A DNA stretch of 64,000 bases from Gnetum montanum (taxonomy: Eukaryota; Streptophyta; Gnetopsida; Gnetales; Gnetaceae), in assembly GCA_015680685.1 (NCBI GenBank), contig MNCI01013916.1, positions 71,459 to 135,458 on the forward strand. Reading direction: 5' to 3'. Shown in pieces: positions 53,601 through 64,000 of the stretch (its first letter is position 1; each line of letters opens with the position of its first letter). The position numbers and the translations under genes were made by a program. The notes beneath the pieces are model-generated. The model made no database searches. It saw only the letters and a list, made by a program, of their open reading frames with translations, and was not told the DNA's origin.

Positions 53601-54595
53601 GTTGCATACCAAAGTTAAGTTGTATCTTACATCTTGCCTTAATGAGTTTGTTCTAATTCCATGTGATTTTAAAGTTAGGATTTTTTATGGGAATGTCCCC
53701 AAAAGATTTTGATATTTGGTCCACTTTGCTTAGGTGGTTTCGGAGTTTAATTTCCTGAAATAGATAAGGAGATGGAATTTTTTTGGGCACATGTTTATTA
53801 TTTTTATAACTGATTACCCTTGATAGTGTCCTTTGGTGATGATGAATTTCAAAAACTTTATATGTAATTCAACATGTACCCCTCCTCCACGACTAAGCTA
53901 AACACTCTGGGTTCAATTAGGTTTAGATGGAATGAAAATCGAAGTGCTAGCGAGGAAGTTATGGTTATTGAAATAAGAGATGCATAGTCGCAAGTCATAG
54001 AAGAAAATTTGAAAAACTCCCCCCACATGAATAGTTGCAAATGATGTTGATGTGCGTAGGGGATCCATATATATATATTTTAAGGATGCGATATTACATA
54101 CCTGCTAGCGGGGACCTGATATTGCATCCTATCGAAAATAGGGTACTTGAAAAATTTGCAAATTTTCTAAAACTCTAAGGTATAATGGAGGATGTGTAGG
54201 TCAATGTAAAGGGGTCCAGGGTAATGCAAACGAGTCCTGAAGGCACAAAGAGTATAATGGTGTAAAATCTGTCAATGAAAATTATGAAGAGTAGGAGGAA
54301 AAAGTACATATGTTAGCTCATAGGAACGTTTGAACTAGAAGAATGATAAGGGAAAGAAGAATGTTGGTAATACTTAGAGGGTATAAGAGGATGTGTGGGA
54401 GATGTGTTACAAGTGCAAATTACAAGGGTTACACAAGTGGGTCCTCCCCAAAGTAGGTTCCAACCTATAGTGCCCTTGCGTAACCATACATTAAAATGTC
54501 CGTAGGCACTAGAAGGGTTAAATGTAATCCACATTGATGTCACAAAACACACACATGTAGATATCACCGCGATGAGATATGAATCCCATGCTACC
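53601..54595 (-). other. Spacer between gag and orf2, element C (left part)
   Basis: No gene. Near 54066-54125 it carries, on the minus strand, CAATATCAGG and TAATATCGCATCC followed by a TATATATATAT run, about 500 nt before orf2, the same arrangement as in B. The shared ACCTACTTTGGGGAGGACCC block is near 54433-54470. The spacer is interrupted after CTACC at 54595 by element D and continues at 61702. Confidence 0.65.
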
Positions 54596-55618
54596 TGATG
54601 AGTGGTGAGGTACCCCTACACTCAACCATACGAAACGAGCGTAGCACATGCAATCTGGTTGAAATTCATAGACTAAATGCCTACACGCCCCATGGAACAC
54701 TTGGGGTTAATCATTCGTTGTCTTCCCAGACTTGTAGTTGTCACGGTGTATGGTTAAGTAAGTCTGAGGTATATGATTTTTATAGTCTTTTAAATGTTTT
54801 TCTCCTATGCTATTGAGGTGAAGGGTTGAGAAACTAGCTAACTCTAACTAATAACTTAAGTCTAAATTAACTAGCGTTAGCATTCGTTCCCACTTACCAT
54901 ACACACCCTGAACTATGCAACCGCAGCTACCAAATGCTAATCGTTACTGGGATCACCACGCGTAACGCACGTGCTCGAAGTGGTCATACTGAGGCACTTA
55001 ACTAGCCTAAGCGTAATGAGCATTCGTTCCTTGACTAGCCGTACATATCCTTAGATGCTCATAATCAAGTCGTACTCATTCCGCATTCTAGGAGTTGAGG
55101 GTGAGAGAATCTAATCGCGATGAGCAGCTAATTTCTTGATTAGCCGTACACATCTGTAAATGCTCGTAATAAAGTCGTACTCATGTCGTGCTACTATAGG
55201 GTAATAAATAATAGGTAGGAAATACCATGTAAGAAATAACAAGTAATAAATCCTATTCCATGCACTGTAAGGTTTATCCACAAAGCTCATCTTTATTGTC
55301 GTACACAACTTGCGTTCAAGTATAATGTTGCTCGAATAAAGATCCGTTCACTTGGGGAATCCTACTACGGGCACATGGAAAATATTCTATCTTTGGAGTG
55401 ATCAATCTGCCAGAGTTTTCCTACTTCTAGCCTAGGATGGAAAATAAGGGGAGTGTCACCTCTTATTTATAGATTTGGTAGTAGACTGCGATATCATATA
55501 CGTGACATTGCAGGGGATGACGCGATATNAGACTGCGATATCATATACGTGACATTGCAGGGGATGACGCGATATCACGTACACGATATTGCATGGGATG
55601 CGATATCGCGTCTCATCA
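54596..55618 (-). mobile_element. 3' LTR of element D
   Basis: 1023 bp as assembled, of which 46 bp look artefactual (see 55484-55574). Starts TGATGAGTGGTGAGG and ends GCGTCTCATCA. The U3 array of GATATCA/GATATCGCG units is at 55487-55612, with TATTTATAGATTTGG near 55466 as TATA region. The polypurine tract CATGGGGGTA (minus strand) follows at 55619. Confidence 0.92.
55484..55574. other. Probable assembly artefact: 45-bp exact duplicate around a single N
   Basis: 55484-55528 and 55530-55574 are identical and separated by one N at 55529. The 5' LTR has no such duplication. It lies in the U3 array, where short reads would collapse or overlap. Confidence 0.8.
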
Positions 55619-57560
55619 TACCCCCATGAATGAATGAAAACTCATCCTCGAGTTCCTTACAATAATATTGGAAAGGTCTGGAATTATTGAGGGGAATGAA
55701 ACTAATGGGATGACATGTGAACAGATCATCATTACAAGACTTGATAAAACTGGTGTTCATGACAACAAGGGTGAACACCTTATTACAATGACATCAGGCC
55801 TTAGTTGGTAGCTGAGAAAGAGAGAGAGAGAGAGAAGAAGTATTGCTGCTACCAACGCCAAGATTGTGCCTTCCGTTGTCTGTTGGTAAGTGCTTCATCG
55901 ATCTTGCTCCTTACATAGCTGCTTTTAGCGTGGTTCCATTCCAAGTATTTGCTCTAGATCCAATCTATTGTTGTATGATGGCCATCTACACACATAACAC
56001 AATCTTATATTAGCAAGGGTAAATGAATCATCATGTAATTGATACCTTGCTTCAGTGTAAGTTCATTGGCTAGGTTGTGGTATGGCTAATATGGATCTAG
56101 GGATATATTAATGATGACTACCGAAGGTGTAGGGGTTAGGAAGAAAATCAAAAATTTCGGGGCTAGGAGAAAATTGAAAAAATCGGGCCCCGTACCCCCA
56201 TGACTAATCGCGAACCTCCAGTAGCATTAGAATGGAGAAAGAAAAGGAGTAAGAAAGATAGATAAAAAGGGACAACTAAAAACATCAGTGAAATGGATGT
56301 CAAGATGGTAATGAAAAAAATAAAATTAATTGCAAAAATGTTAGGAAAAAGAAGTTAATGGGTGCTCCAAATAGGAATGTCAGTGGGTCCTCCCCAAAGC
56401 AGGCTCATGCCCTTAGTGCCCTGACAAACCCACATTCAAAGAGTTCGTAGGCTCCATGTATGTTATTTGGAACAAGAGTTAAAGTCTTGACCGTAAGAAT
56501 TTACCAAGAAGAAAACAATGCATTAACCAAAATAAATACACTAATGATACAACCGACAATGAGGTGAATAATGGAGAGAAGGATGGAAAGAAGAGAATGG
56601 AATGGAAGCTCAGGAACAAGGTGGTGTATAGCCCCTTGTGTAGTTCATGATTAATGTGACTTAGCAATTCTCATTCCAACTCCAGTCTCAAACCAACCAC
56701 ATCCAGTGACTTCGCATCAATGCATTTAGTCAAATCATCCACTTGGATAATAAGGATGCATCTCCAAAGAGCCACCACCATTTCGATGAAACAAATGAGA
56801 GGATGGGAAGCGAGAAGGGCCTTAGTTAGAGGGAACAATTTTGGTTCCATAACCAGTGCTTGTAGCCCAAGTTTATTTTATCTAAGGGGTGTGCTTTGAA
56901 TTCTCACTTAGTTTTTTTTTTGTTTTTGTTTTGTGTTTTGTGTTTTGTGTTTTTACGCGTGAGAACCACACCATGCAAAGATTTTTTATTTTTATTGTCT
57001 CAGCTTCCGATAGTTGGGTAACATCGGAACAACAATAAAGTTCAAAAAGAAAACATCTAAGCACCCAAGAGAACGTCCAACACGAAAGCATCAAGTTCCC
57101 TTGAAGTCACACCCTTTGCAATCCTTGAGTCCTTCCTTAGTTTGAGAAATACCCAGTCACTGATTCATTTAAGTTCTTATTAAGAAGGGGACTATACATT
57201 TCCAAGCCGAGAGAGACCATAGAGTGTTGTGGATGGATGAATGAAGTGAACTCATTTCCTGTCATATTAAAAGAACATACCTTAGTATCAACATTGTGAC
57301 TTAAAGGTAAAAACCAAACATTAGCAATCAATATGAAAATAGTTCATACCATCATTCCGAACACTTATTGGGTGATAAACTTATAGGGTGGATCACACAC
57401 ACACATACAAAAAATGGAAAAAGTATAACGATGTTGTAAAACAAAAACTAGAAAAGTTAAAGAAATTTGTAAAACAAAAATGTGTAAGACAAAAATGTTG
57501 TAAAAAGAACCTGTAAAACAAAAATCAAAAAAGAACTGAGGGCCTCATATGATCAGCATA
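55619..57560 (-). other. Non-coding spacer downstream of pol, element D
   Basis: About 1.9 kb. It holds a GA repeat (55811-55836), a putative splice acceptor (55986-56017), TGGGTCCTCCCCAAAGC near 56384 (the family block), CTAAGGGGTGTGCTTTGAAT near 56882 and a T/G-rich run (56911-56955). After the acceptor a short frame starts MAIIQQ and is soon stopped. No Transposase_32-like orf2 is present. Confidence 0.65.
55986..56017 (-). promoter_or_regulatory. Putative branch point and 3' splice site in the spacer of element D
   Basis: The minus strand reads CCTTGCTAATATAAG, then TTATGTGTGTAG directly before an ATG (55985). Position and layout match the orf2 acceptors of A, B, C and E, with a different acceptor context. 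Confidence 0.5.
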
Positions 57561-58057
57561 GGTGGCCATCTCCCCCATGATTGAGTTGTAAGGGAGAGAT
57601 CNNNNNNNNNNNNNNNNNNNNNNNNNNNNNNNNNNNNNNNNNNNNNNNNNNNNNNNNNNNNNNNNNNNNNNNNNNNNNNNNNNNNNNNNNNNNNNNNNNN
57701 NNNNNNNNNNNNNNNNNNNNNNNNNNNNNNNNNNNNNNNNNNNNNNNNNNNNNNNNNNNNNNNNNNNNNNNNNNNNNNNNNNNNNNNNNNNNNNNNNNNN
57801 NNNNNNNNNNNNNNNNNNNNNNNNNNNNNNNNNNNNNNNNNNNNNNNNNNNNNNNNNNNNNNNNNNNNNNNNNNNNNNNNNNNNNNNNNNNNNNNNNNNN
57901 NNNNNNNNNNNNNNNNNNNNNNNNNNNNNNNNNNNNNNNNNNNNNNNNNNNNNNNNNNNNNNNNNNNNNNNNNNNNNNNNNNNNNNNNNNNNNNNNNNNN
58001 NNNNNNNNNNNNNNNNNNNNNNNNNNNNNNNNNNNNNNNNNNNNNNNNNNNNNNNNN
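57561..58057 (-). other. pol C-terminal stub and 456-N assembly gap, element D
   Basis: Right of the spacer, the minus strand of 57561-57601 matches the last codons of pol in A and F (NHGGDG-like, as SHGADG in A). N runs from 57602 to 58057. The sequence after the gap (58058 onward) is the gag-protease linker. RT, RNase H and integrase are therefore either in the gap or deleted. Open frames crossing the Ns are meaningless. Confidence 0.75.
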
Positions 58058-60547
58058 TTGGACTGAAGGGTGCTCCGAAGTGTTAGATGGCGGAGGAGTG
58101 TACATGGGCTCAACTGCTTGTTGTTGCAAGAGTTTGTCTGGGATTTTGGTTCTGAAGAAAGGTCTTCTCTTTTTACAGTTGTTAGAACTAGCAGCAGGTT
58201 GAATATTTATAGCTCTCGCAGCGTGACGTTGCTGTGGTTGAGGAGGAAGTTCCCCTTGCATTGTTGGATTAGGAGGTGTTATGGGAACTACTACTGGTGG
58301 AAGAGGTGTGGATGGATTTGGAGGATGGTGTGGATATGGAGTGTCTCCCAGAGGAGAAGGAGTCCTAAAATACTCCTAAACTCAATAGTAATATGGAGGG
58401 TTTATGTAACCCATAGAGTCACCTGGGGAAATTGGCTGCTGCACCTAATAACCATAAGGATTAGGCTACCGGTAAGGGTATTGTTGTGTTGGTGGTGGCA
58501 TCCCCCATAACTATGGGTATTGCCACTGTTGATGCTGTCTGATGGACTGTGGTGGAGTTCTACTTAGATAATACATTAGTGGTTGGTGGAACTGCCTTGG
58601 GTTACCTTGTGGATAAGGTAACCTTCAGGGTGTTTATCATTGGTTGAGTCTCGGGTTAAGTGCATACACCCCAGACTCTTGCAGATGTGAGATGATTGGA
58701 CAACATCCTTTGGGATGGTCATAGTAGCAAATCTCACATCCACTGTCATCGTTTGTGTCTGAATCCACAATCACATTGGGGTTAGTAATTTTCCCCTTAC
58801 CCTTGTTATGTGCAGGGCCTAAATCTTTCCACTTTTTCTTACCTTTGTCACTACTTTGTTCCACCTTAGACTCTTCTACCATTTTTAAGACAGTTTCAAT
58901 TTTAGAGTCTAAGGAACTCCATACGTCATCTACCTTAGCCGCTATTTCTGTTGTGAGCTTTTGAAGCGGAAAGGTCTTCCTATTCACCAACTCTTCGATT
59001 GTTGACTCATCATCTTCATCGCAAAAATTCACTCCCTTCTTCCGAAGAGAGGGATCATGGTTGTACTCTTCTGCACTTTCCCTTTTTCGTAGCTCACCTT
59101 CTTCTTTTGCTACTTGCTCCAACAAGCAATGAACTTCATGAGCTCTAAGTTGTGAGAGTCTCCCTTGGGCGTAAGTCCCAAGGGTTCTTCTAGTTTCATG
59201 CCTTAGCCCATCCACGATGTGGCGAAGTTGATCCCTTTGAGTGTACCCATGGCCCGGGCAATGATGTAACAATGTATAGTAGCAGGCCATGGCAGCATCC
59301 AAGGGTTCATGAGTACCTTGCTTCCAGCCTTGGATCCACTTACACAAATTGGACACTCTGGAGTACGTTTGATACTTTTCGTTAAATAGTTCTAGCATCG
59401 TACTCCACCTCCTGATGGTTTCTAGTTCTAAGGACCGGTACCAGCTCTTTGCTTCCTTAGTGAGTATCCTTGGGAACAACTTAAGTTTTTGCCACTCATT
59501 TTCTATATTCTGCAAGGCACATGCATTGTGGAATGCTTGTAAATGATTTTGCAGATCAGCATTATATCCCCCTTCAAATCATGGGATATTGTTCATATCT
59601 AATCGTTTGATTCGACTATGTTTTAAATGCCTTGTGGGAATCCTAACTGCCTCTGTTATGTCAAACATACTTTGGGTTGCGAGTAGGGGCTCATCATGGT
59701 CATCTCTTTCATGATGCCTATGATGTCTGTGTTGTTCCCTACTCTCACTACATCCTTGCCCTTGTCCTCTCTCTTGACTTTCCCATTGAGGTCTCTCGTT
59801 TTTCTTACCTTTATCCTCTCCATTGTGTTCATGATGGCTGTGCCCAGATGTGGAAGGAGAGGGTGAGTGATGTAAAGAAGGGGAAGAAGAAGGGGAACCA
59901 TCACCATGACGATGTTTCTTACCTTCTCTTCGGCTACTACGACCCCGATCGTGGTGATGATCTAAGTGCCCATCCTTAGCATGAGTGGTTGTTCCCTCTA
60001 TGAATAGTTGGTGTTCATGGGCATCATAACCATGGTTATGTATCGTTGATCGTAGGTTTTGATACCCAACCTCCTCCTCATCATTAGGAGGGGGAACATT
60101 GTTTGCTAAAGAACCCATTATAAGGGGTTCCTCATCTCCTATTTCGCTAAGGATGTGTGGACCTTTGCCCTTCAGCAGTGTATGTTGACTATCCTACCTT
60201 AAGTCCCTCATACGTTGGGCATCTATGGGATAATAATCCCTCATGTCAAAATCATCTGCAACGTATTTAGCATATAATTCAGTCATGCCTATCTGTGCTA
60301 AGGAACGGAAAAGCATGTTTGGGACTGATTGATCTAGAGGTAACACAATGTTACCTTGCAAATCTCTCTAGCGCATCTGTTCTTCTTGATGGAGAATAAA
60401 AGTAAAGTTAGGGATATACTCATTAGGATGAGTATATGTCATCTTATATTGTTGAGGCACTAGCTGATTTTGGTTATGTGTTTTATGTTGCCGACTGTCT
60501 TGTGTATGGTCCTTAGGTGGTGAGTTTCTCTTATGAGAAGAAGGCAT
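58058..60547 (-). pseudogene. gag of element D, near-intact single frame
   Basis: Start at 60547 (MPSSHKRNSPPKDHTQDSRQ), one frame to the gap with about ten stops and no frameshift. Open pieces: 60368-60556, 59579-60118 (His/Arg/Ser-rich: HLDHHHDRGRSSRREGKKHR, then EPLLATQSMFDITEAVRIPT), 58637-59515 (Retrotrans_gag-type domain: EWQKLKLFPRILTKEAKSWY, FNEKYQTYSRVSNL; knuckle CEICYYDHPKGCC near residue 600). The Pro-rich tail continues to 58058 (MYTPPPSNTSEHPSV). The His/Arg-rich N-terminal section is not seen in the B/C/E gags. The plus-strand frame at 58070-58510 is a shadow. It would build the particle. Confidence 0.88.
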
Positions 60548-60668
60548 TGTTATCAATGTGTTAGATTTACTGTTATATAATTTTTATCTTGATTAACTCA
60601 AAGGTTCATTTAGGCTCACAACGATGTGAGTGATATCCTTTATGTTCTATTCGACACACAAACACTTA

Positions 60669-60687
60669 GTCCCCGGCAACGGCGCCA
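60669..60687 (-). promoter_or_regulatory. Primer binding site, tRNA-Asp type, perfect (element D)
   Basis: The minus strand reads TGGCGCCGTTGCCGGGGAC, the complement of the plant tRNA-Asp 3' end as I know it, one base from the LTR. Confidence 0.92.
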
Positions 60688-60688
60688 A

Positions 60689-61701
60689 TGATGAGTGGTG
60701 AGATACCCCTACACTCAACCATACAAAACGAGTGTAGCACGCGCGATCCAGTTGAATTCCATAGACTAAATGCCTACACGTCCCATGGAACACTTGGATG
60801 TTATCATTCGTTGTCTTACCAAACTTACTTGTAGTTTTCATGGTGTATGGTTAAGTAAGTATGAGGTATATGATTTTTATAGTCTTTTAAATGTTTTTCT
60901 CCTATGCTATTGAGGTGAAGGTTTGAGAAACTAGCTAACTCTAACTAATGACCTAAGTCTAAATTAACTAGCGTCAGCATCCGTTCCCACTTACCATACA
61001 TGCCCTGAACTATGCAGCCGCGGCTACCAAATGCTAATCGTTACTGGGATCACCACGTGTAATGCATGTGCTCGAAGTGGTCATATTGAGGCACTTAACT
61101 AGCCTAAGAGTAATGAGCATCCATTCTTTGACTAGCCGTACACATCCTTAGATGCTCGTAATCAAGTCATACTCATTCCACATTCTAGGATTTGAGGGTG
61201 AAAGAATCTAATCGCGATGAGCAGCTGATTCCTTGATTAGCCGTACACATCCATAAATGCTCATAATCAAGTCGTACTCATGTCATGCTACTACAGGGTC
61301 ATAAATAATAGGTAGGAAATAACATGTAAGAAATAATAAGTAATAAATCCTATTCCATGCACTGCAAGGTTTATCCACAAAGCTCGTCTTTATTGCCGTA
61401 CACAACTTGTGTTTAGGTACAATGTTGCTCGAATAAAGATCTGTTCACTTGGGGACTCTTATTGTGGGCACATGGAAAATATTCAATCTTTGGAGTGATC
61501 AATCTGCTAGAGTTTCCCTACTTCTAGCCTAGGATGGAAAATAAGGGGAGTGCCGCCTCTTATTTATAGATTTGGCGGCAAACCGCGATATCGTGTACGT
61601 GACATTGTAGGGGACGACGCGATATCGCATAGGATGCGATATCGTGATGGCCACGATATCACGTACACGATATGAAAGCTCATGAAAATCACGTCTCATG
61701 A
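60689..61701 (-). mobile_element. 5' LTR of element D
   Basis: 1013 bp from TGATGAGTGGTGAG to GTCTCATGA. It matches the 3' LTR closely, including CTTTTAAATGTTTTTCTCCT and AACTAGCTAACTCTAACTAA. The U3 array of GATATCGTGTACG and GATATCGCAT units is at 61585-61675; TATTTATAGATTTGG is near 61560. The final CA has become GA. Confidence 0.92.
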
Positions 61702-64000
61702 CTACCCAAGTCACAAGTCATAATTACACAAACAGCGAGGTGAGGCGAATCATAGAAGGGATTGCAGAGATTTGGACATGAGGTAACTAACTTAGGGCAC
61801 AATGAATCTTGCATGTAAGACATGATTAGTGTGTCATTTGCCCATCACTCCAAAATCAAGACCAAGTTCATTCCTCTAATCAATGATATTGCATTGCTTC
61901 ATCCAATGATGGACAACCATAAGAGCACCATGATAGCAAGGCGTACGATCACTTGGCATTTCATTCAAGGGATGCGTGATTTCGCATTGTAGCACTCTTT
62001 TTTTTTGAAGTGCTTAATTCAGAGAAGCTACCTACCTTTGGGCATGGGTGCATGTCTTTCCAGTGGGGCCCCCTAGAATAGCATTATTTTTTTTCTAGTT
62101 GAGTGCCTTTTGATTGCTCTTACTTCCATTTTTTGTTAGATCTATAAGGATCTTAGTACAACCAAGCTGCATGATAACTCTTATAGATGCCACAAAAGAG
62201 AATCCATAAGTCCCCTTGATGTCACACCCTAGCCATTCCTTCTTGGTTCATCATTCTTCATTTTGGGCATAATAACACAAGGTTACTTTAAGTTTTAACG
62301 ATTAGGAATATCACTATACCTAGAGTAGAACCTCTTATTAATGGAATGGATAGGTGGATGTTGTGGGCTTGTTGTCCAAATAATTAGTCACCTGAGACTT
62401 GATAGCATAAAATAACACCTCAACCATCGGTCACATGAGTGTTTTATTTCTAGATGAGATTACTTTATAAAAACATAAAAAGGTAAAAAGATAAAAAGGA
62501 AAAAAGGAAAAAAGATTAAACAATAAGTTGAAAAGTCAAAAACTGAAAAACAAAAATTTCAAAATTTAAAGAAAATGAAAAATATTTATTAATCCTACTT
62601 GTTATTAGAATGGGGGGTATCCCCCATAACTAAATGGTTGACTATTGTGAGGATTAATAAATGAAAAGTTGGGATCCTTGCATGTTGGAAGTATTGGGAT
62701 CTGGTCATATCCGAACCACTGGGTGTCTTCTGATGTGGTGTTGGAACGTACCCCAAGTGGGGTTCACACACTTGGGGTAGTAAACATAGTGGGATAGTTT
62801 ACAAGATGTAGCCAATTGATGAGTGGTTGACCCACTATGGCACCCATGACTGTAAGATGGTATGCAAGGATCGATATGTCTCCCTTTGTGGGTAGATTCT
62901 CTGGGCTGCATGGTTGTTGGAGTATTGATTGGTGGCCTAGATGAGGTAACACGAGGTGCTAAGTTCGAGGAGAAGGATACCATAGTGTTGAACTTATGCT
63001 AAGTTGGAGGATGTAGTGGGCTCAGAGTTGTGTTGTCCCTTCTTATGGTCATGTCGAAAGAAGGGGCATCTTCAATGTTGAGGAGAGTTCCCATTGCTGT
63101 TGTGAGCAGAAGCACAAGTAATATTTGTGGGTGGCTGCTACAGTACAAACCCTTCTGGAACACTTGGTGGAAATGTAGAAGGAGGTGAAGGATGAGAATG
63201 TTGAAATTGAGGAGAAGTGTAATGTACACGGGGTGGTGGTCCTATTGGAGAGGATACAGGTTGATAGTATTGAGGAGAATAACAATAGTGTGGTGAGATA
63301 GAGGATGTTAACCCAGTTGGAGAAATAAGATGTTGAACTTGATAAGCACCTAGGTTTGGATGGTATGGAGGGTATAACCAGTTTGGGGATGGCCTCCCCC
63401 ACAACTGGGATTGTTGCCACTATGACTGAGCACAGTATTTCTACATGAACTCTGGATGTAACGTTCTTCCCCAATGCTCATGTAAATGTGACAAGATTGA
63501 ACATTGGCCCTTAGGGTGATTGTACTAGCAAATGTTACATTAATATGTATGATTGACAGTTAACTTCTTATTCTTTTCAACCCTTCTTTCTAATTTTCTA
63601 AAGGTGTTTTGTCCCATTTCTTGGGTTGTCATAACTCTATCCCCAATAATGTTGGCATATTCTCGACATTTTTCATGTATCCATTCCATTATCTTATTGA
63701 TCTTTGCCTTAATTTCATCCAATGATTGTAGTACTAGCAAAGATGCTTCCACCTCCTTGAGGTGAGTTGATTTCTCCTCTTTATTATCATGGGACCTTGT
63801 TGAATTAAGTTTTTGGGCCTATTGAGATTTTTCAATGTTCTCCCATTTAGCCATTTCTCATTTTTCTTTTGCTACTTGCTTAATAAGCTCTTGGAGTTGG
63901 TGGGTTCATAGCTCATATAGTTGACTCAGGCATACATCTCTAGGGTCTCCCTTTTTTCATTACAGCACCCATCTATGATATGGTACATTAGCCTTTCCTT
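61702..64000 (-). mobile_element. Element C, right part: spacer and gag
   Basis: Continues C after D. 61702-62640 is spacer without a gene; it matches the B spacer (ACTCCAAAATCAAGACCAAG near 61848 and near 14895) and includes the GGGGCCCCCTAGAATAGCAT block near 62067. Gag occupies 62705-64000. The 5' LTR lies past the window edge. Confidence 0.85.
62705..64000 (-). pseudogene. gag of element C, C-terminal two thirds, decayed
   Basis: Aligns with the B and E gag tails. 63540-63752 (ASLLVLQSLDEIKAKINKIM) is the helical region before the knuckle. The knuckle is at about 63500-63545 with CNIC-YNHPKGQC and an internal stop, spacing C-x2-C-x3-H-x4-C. The Pro/Ser/His-rich tail is at 63138-63404 (YSPQYYQPVSSPIGPPPR), and the end piece 62705-62983 carries RPPINTPTTMQPRES. 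The Retrotrans_gag domain is only entered at the window edge. Frameshifts separate the pieces. Confidence 0.8.

Larger units (their letters stand above)
46616..54595 (-). mobile_element. Element C: gag + orf2 Athila-like element, 3' part
   Basis: Minus strand: 3' LTR 46616-47508, orf2 (split by the HMGR-bearing segment), and a spacer that is cut at 54595 by element D and resumes at 61702, followed by gag to the window edge. The left flank AATGG (46611-46615) is its presumed target duplicate; the other copy and the 5' LTR lie beyond 64000. The visible structure matches B, with no pol between gag and orf2. Confidence 0.85.
54596..61701 (-). mobile_element. Element D: youngest Athila-like element, pol mostly in an assembly gap
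   Basis: Flanked by perfect CTACC duplications (54591-54595 and 61702-61706). Minus strand: 5' LTR 60689-61701, perfect tRNA-Asp primer site, gag with few stops, the gag-protease linker, a 456-N gap, pol C-terminus, spacer, 3' LTR 54596-55618. Similar LTRs, an intact primer site and a single-frame gag make it the youngest copy here. The pol of A between the same landmarks is about 3.7 kb, so either pol was deleted or the gap is under-sized. Confidence 0.92.

Noticed and set aside
57545-58261. Open frames of 161-238 aa containing mostly X
   Set aside because: Translation through the 456-N gap; only the right-hand 65 residues (gag-protease linker) are real sequence.
58070-58510. 146-aa Trp/Arg-rich plus-strand frame
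   Set aside because: Antisense shadow of the Pro-rich tail of D gag.
1-64000. tRNA, rRNA or other structured RNA genes
   Set aside because: No cloverleaf-like or rRNA-like sequence was recognised; the only tRNA-related sequences are the primer binding sites.

Overview
This is intergenic DNA from a large, repeat-rich seed-plant nuclear genome. The repeat load, the very long LTRs and the deep nesting fit a gymnosperm such as a conifer, but the species cannot be read from the window. No intact host gene is present. Almost every base belongs to decayed Ty3/gypsy LTR retrotransposons inserted into one another. The only recognisable host-derived coding sequence is a 134-codon fragment of 3-hydroxy-3-methylglutaryl-CoA reductase (HMGR).

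Layout, using letters assigned here. H (35841-41264, +) is an old gypsy remnant. G (19476-35840, +) is a chromovirus-like element with a tRNA-Met-type primer site and LTRs of about 3.1 kb; it abuts H's 5' LTR. A (1-9842 plus 19087-19475, -) sits in G's 5' LTR. B (9843-19086, -) sits in A's 5' LTR. A solo LTR (24102-24863, +) sits in G's duplicated integrase. E (27792-34543, +) sits in G's 3' LTR with perfect target-site duplications (TSDs). F (41265-46615, -) sits in H's presumed 3' LTR. C (46616-54595 plus 61702-64000, -) sits in F's reverse transcriptase. D (54596-61701, -) sits in C with perfect TSDs. A 3.1-kb TG...CA-bounded segment carrying the HMGR fragment (48916-52046) sits in C's second ORF.

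A to F and the solo LTR form one Athila-like superfamily. They share a tRNA-Asp-type primer binding site, LTRs of about 0.76-1.0 kb with TGATGA...TCATCA ends, and U3 regions carrying arrays of a 14-bp unit centred on GATATC. Two forms coexist. A, D and F carry gag plus protease, reverse transcriptase, RNase H and integrase (D's pol lies mostly in an assembly gap). B and E have no pol at all: gag is followed by a 2-kb spacer and a second ORF of about 900 codons (orf2). C has the same layout as far as it is visible. A appears to have both pol and orf2. In all six copies a branch-point-like TACTAAT/CTAAT and a TGATTGCAG-like 3' splice site lie just before orf2 or at the equivalent position, which suggests orf2 is made from a spliced RNA.

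The assembly has local faults: single-N joins flanked by exact duplicates at 31958-32115 and 55529, one N at 44098, and a 456-N gap at 57602-58057 where D's pol should be.
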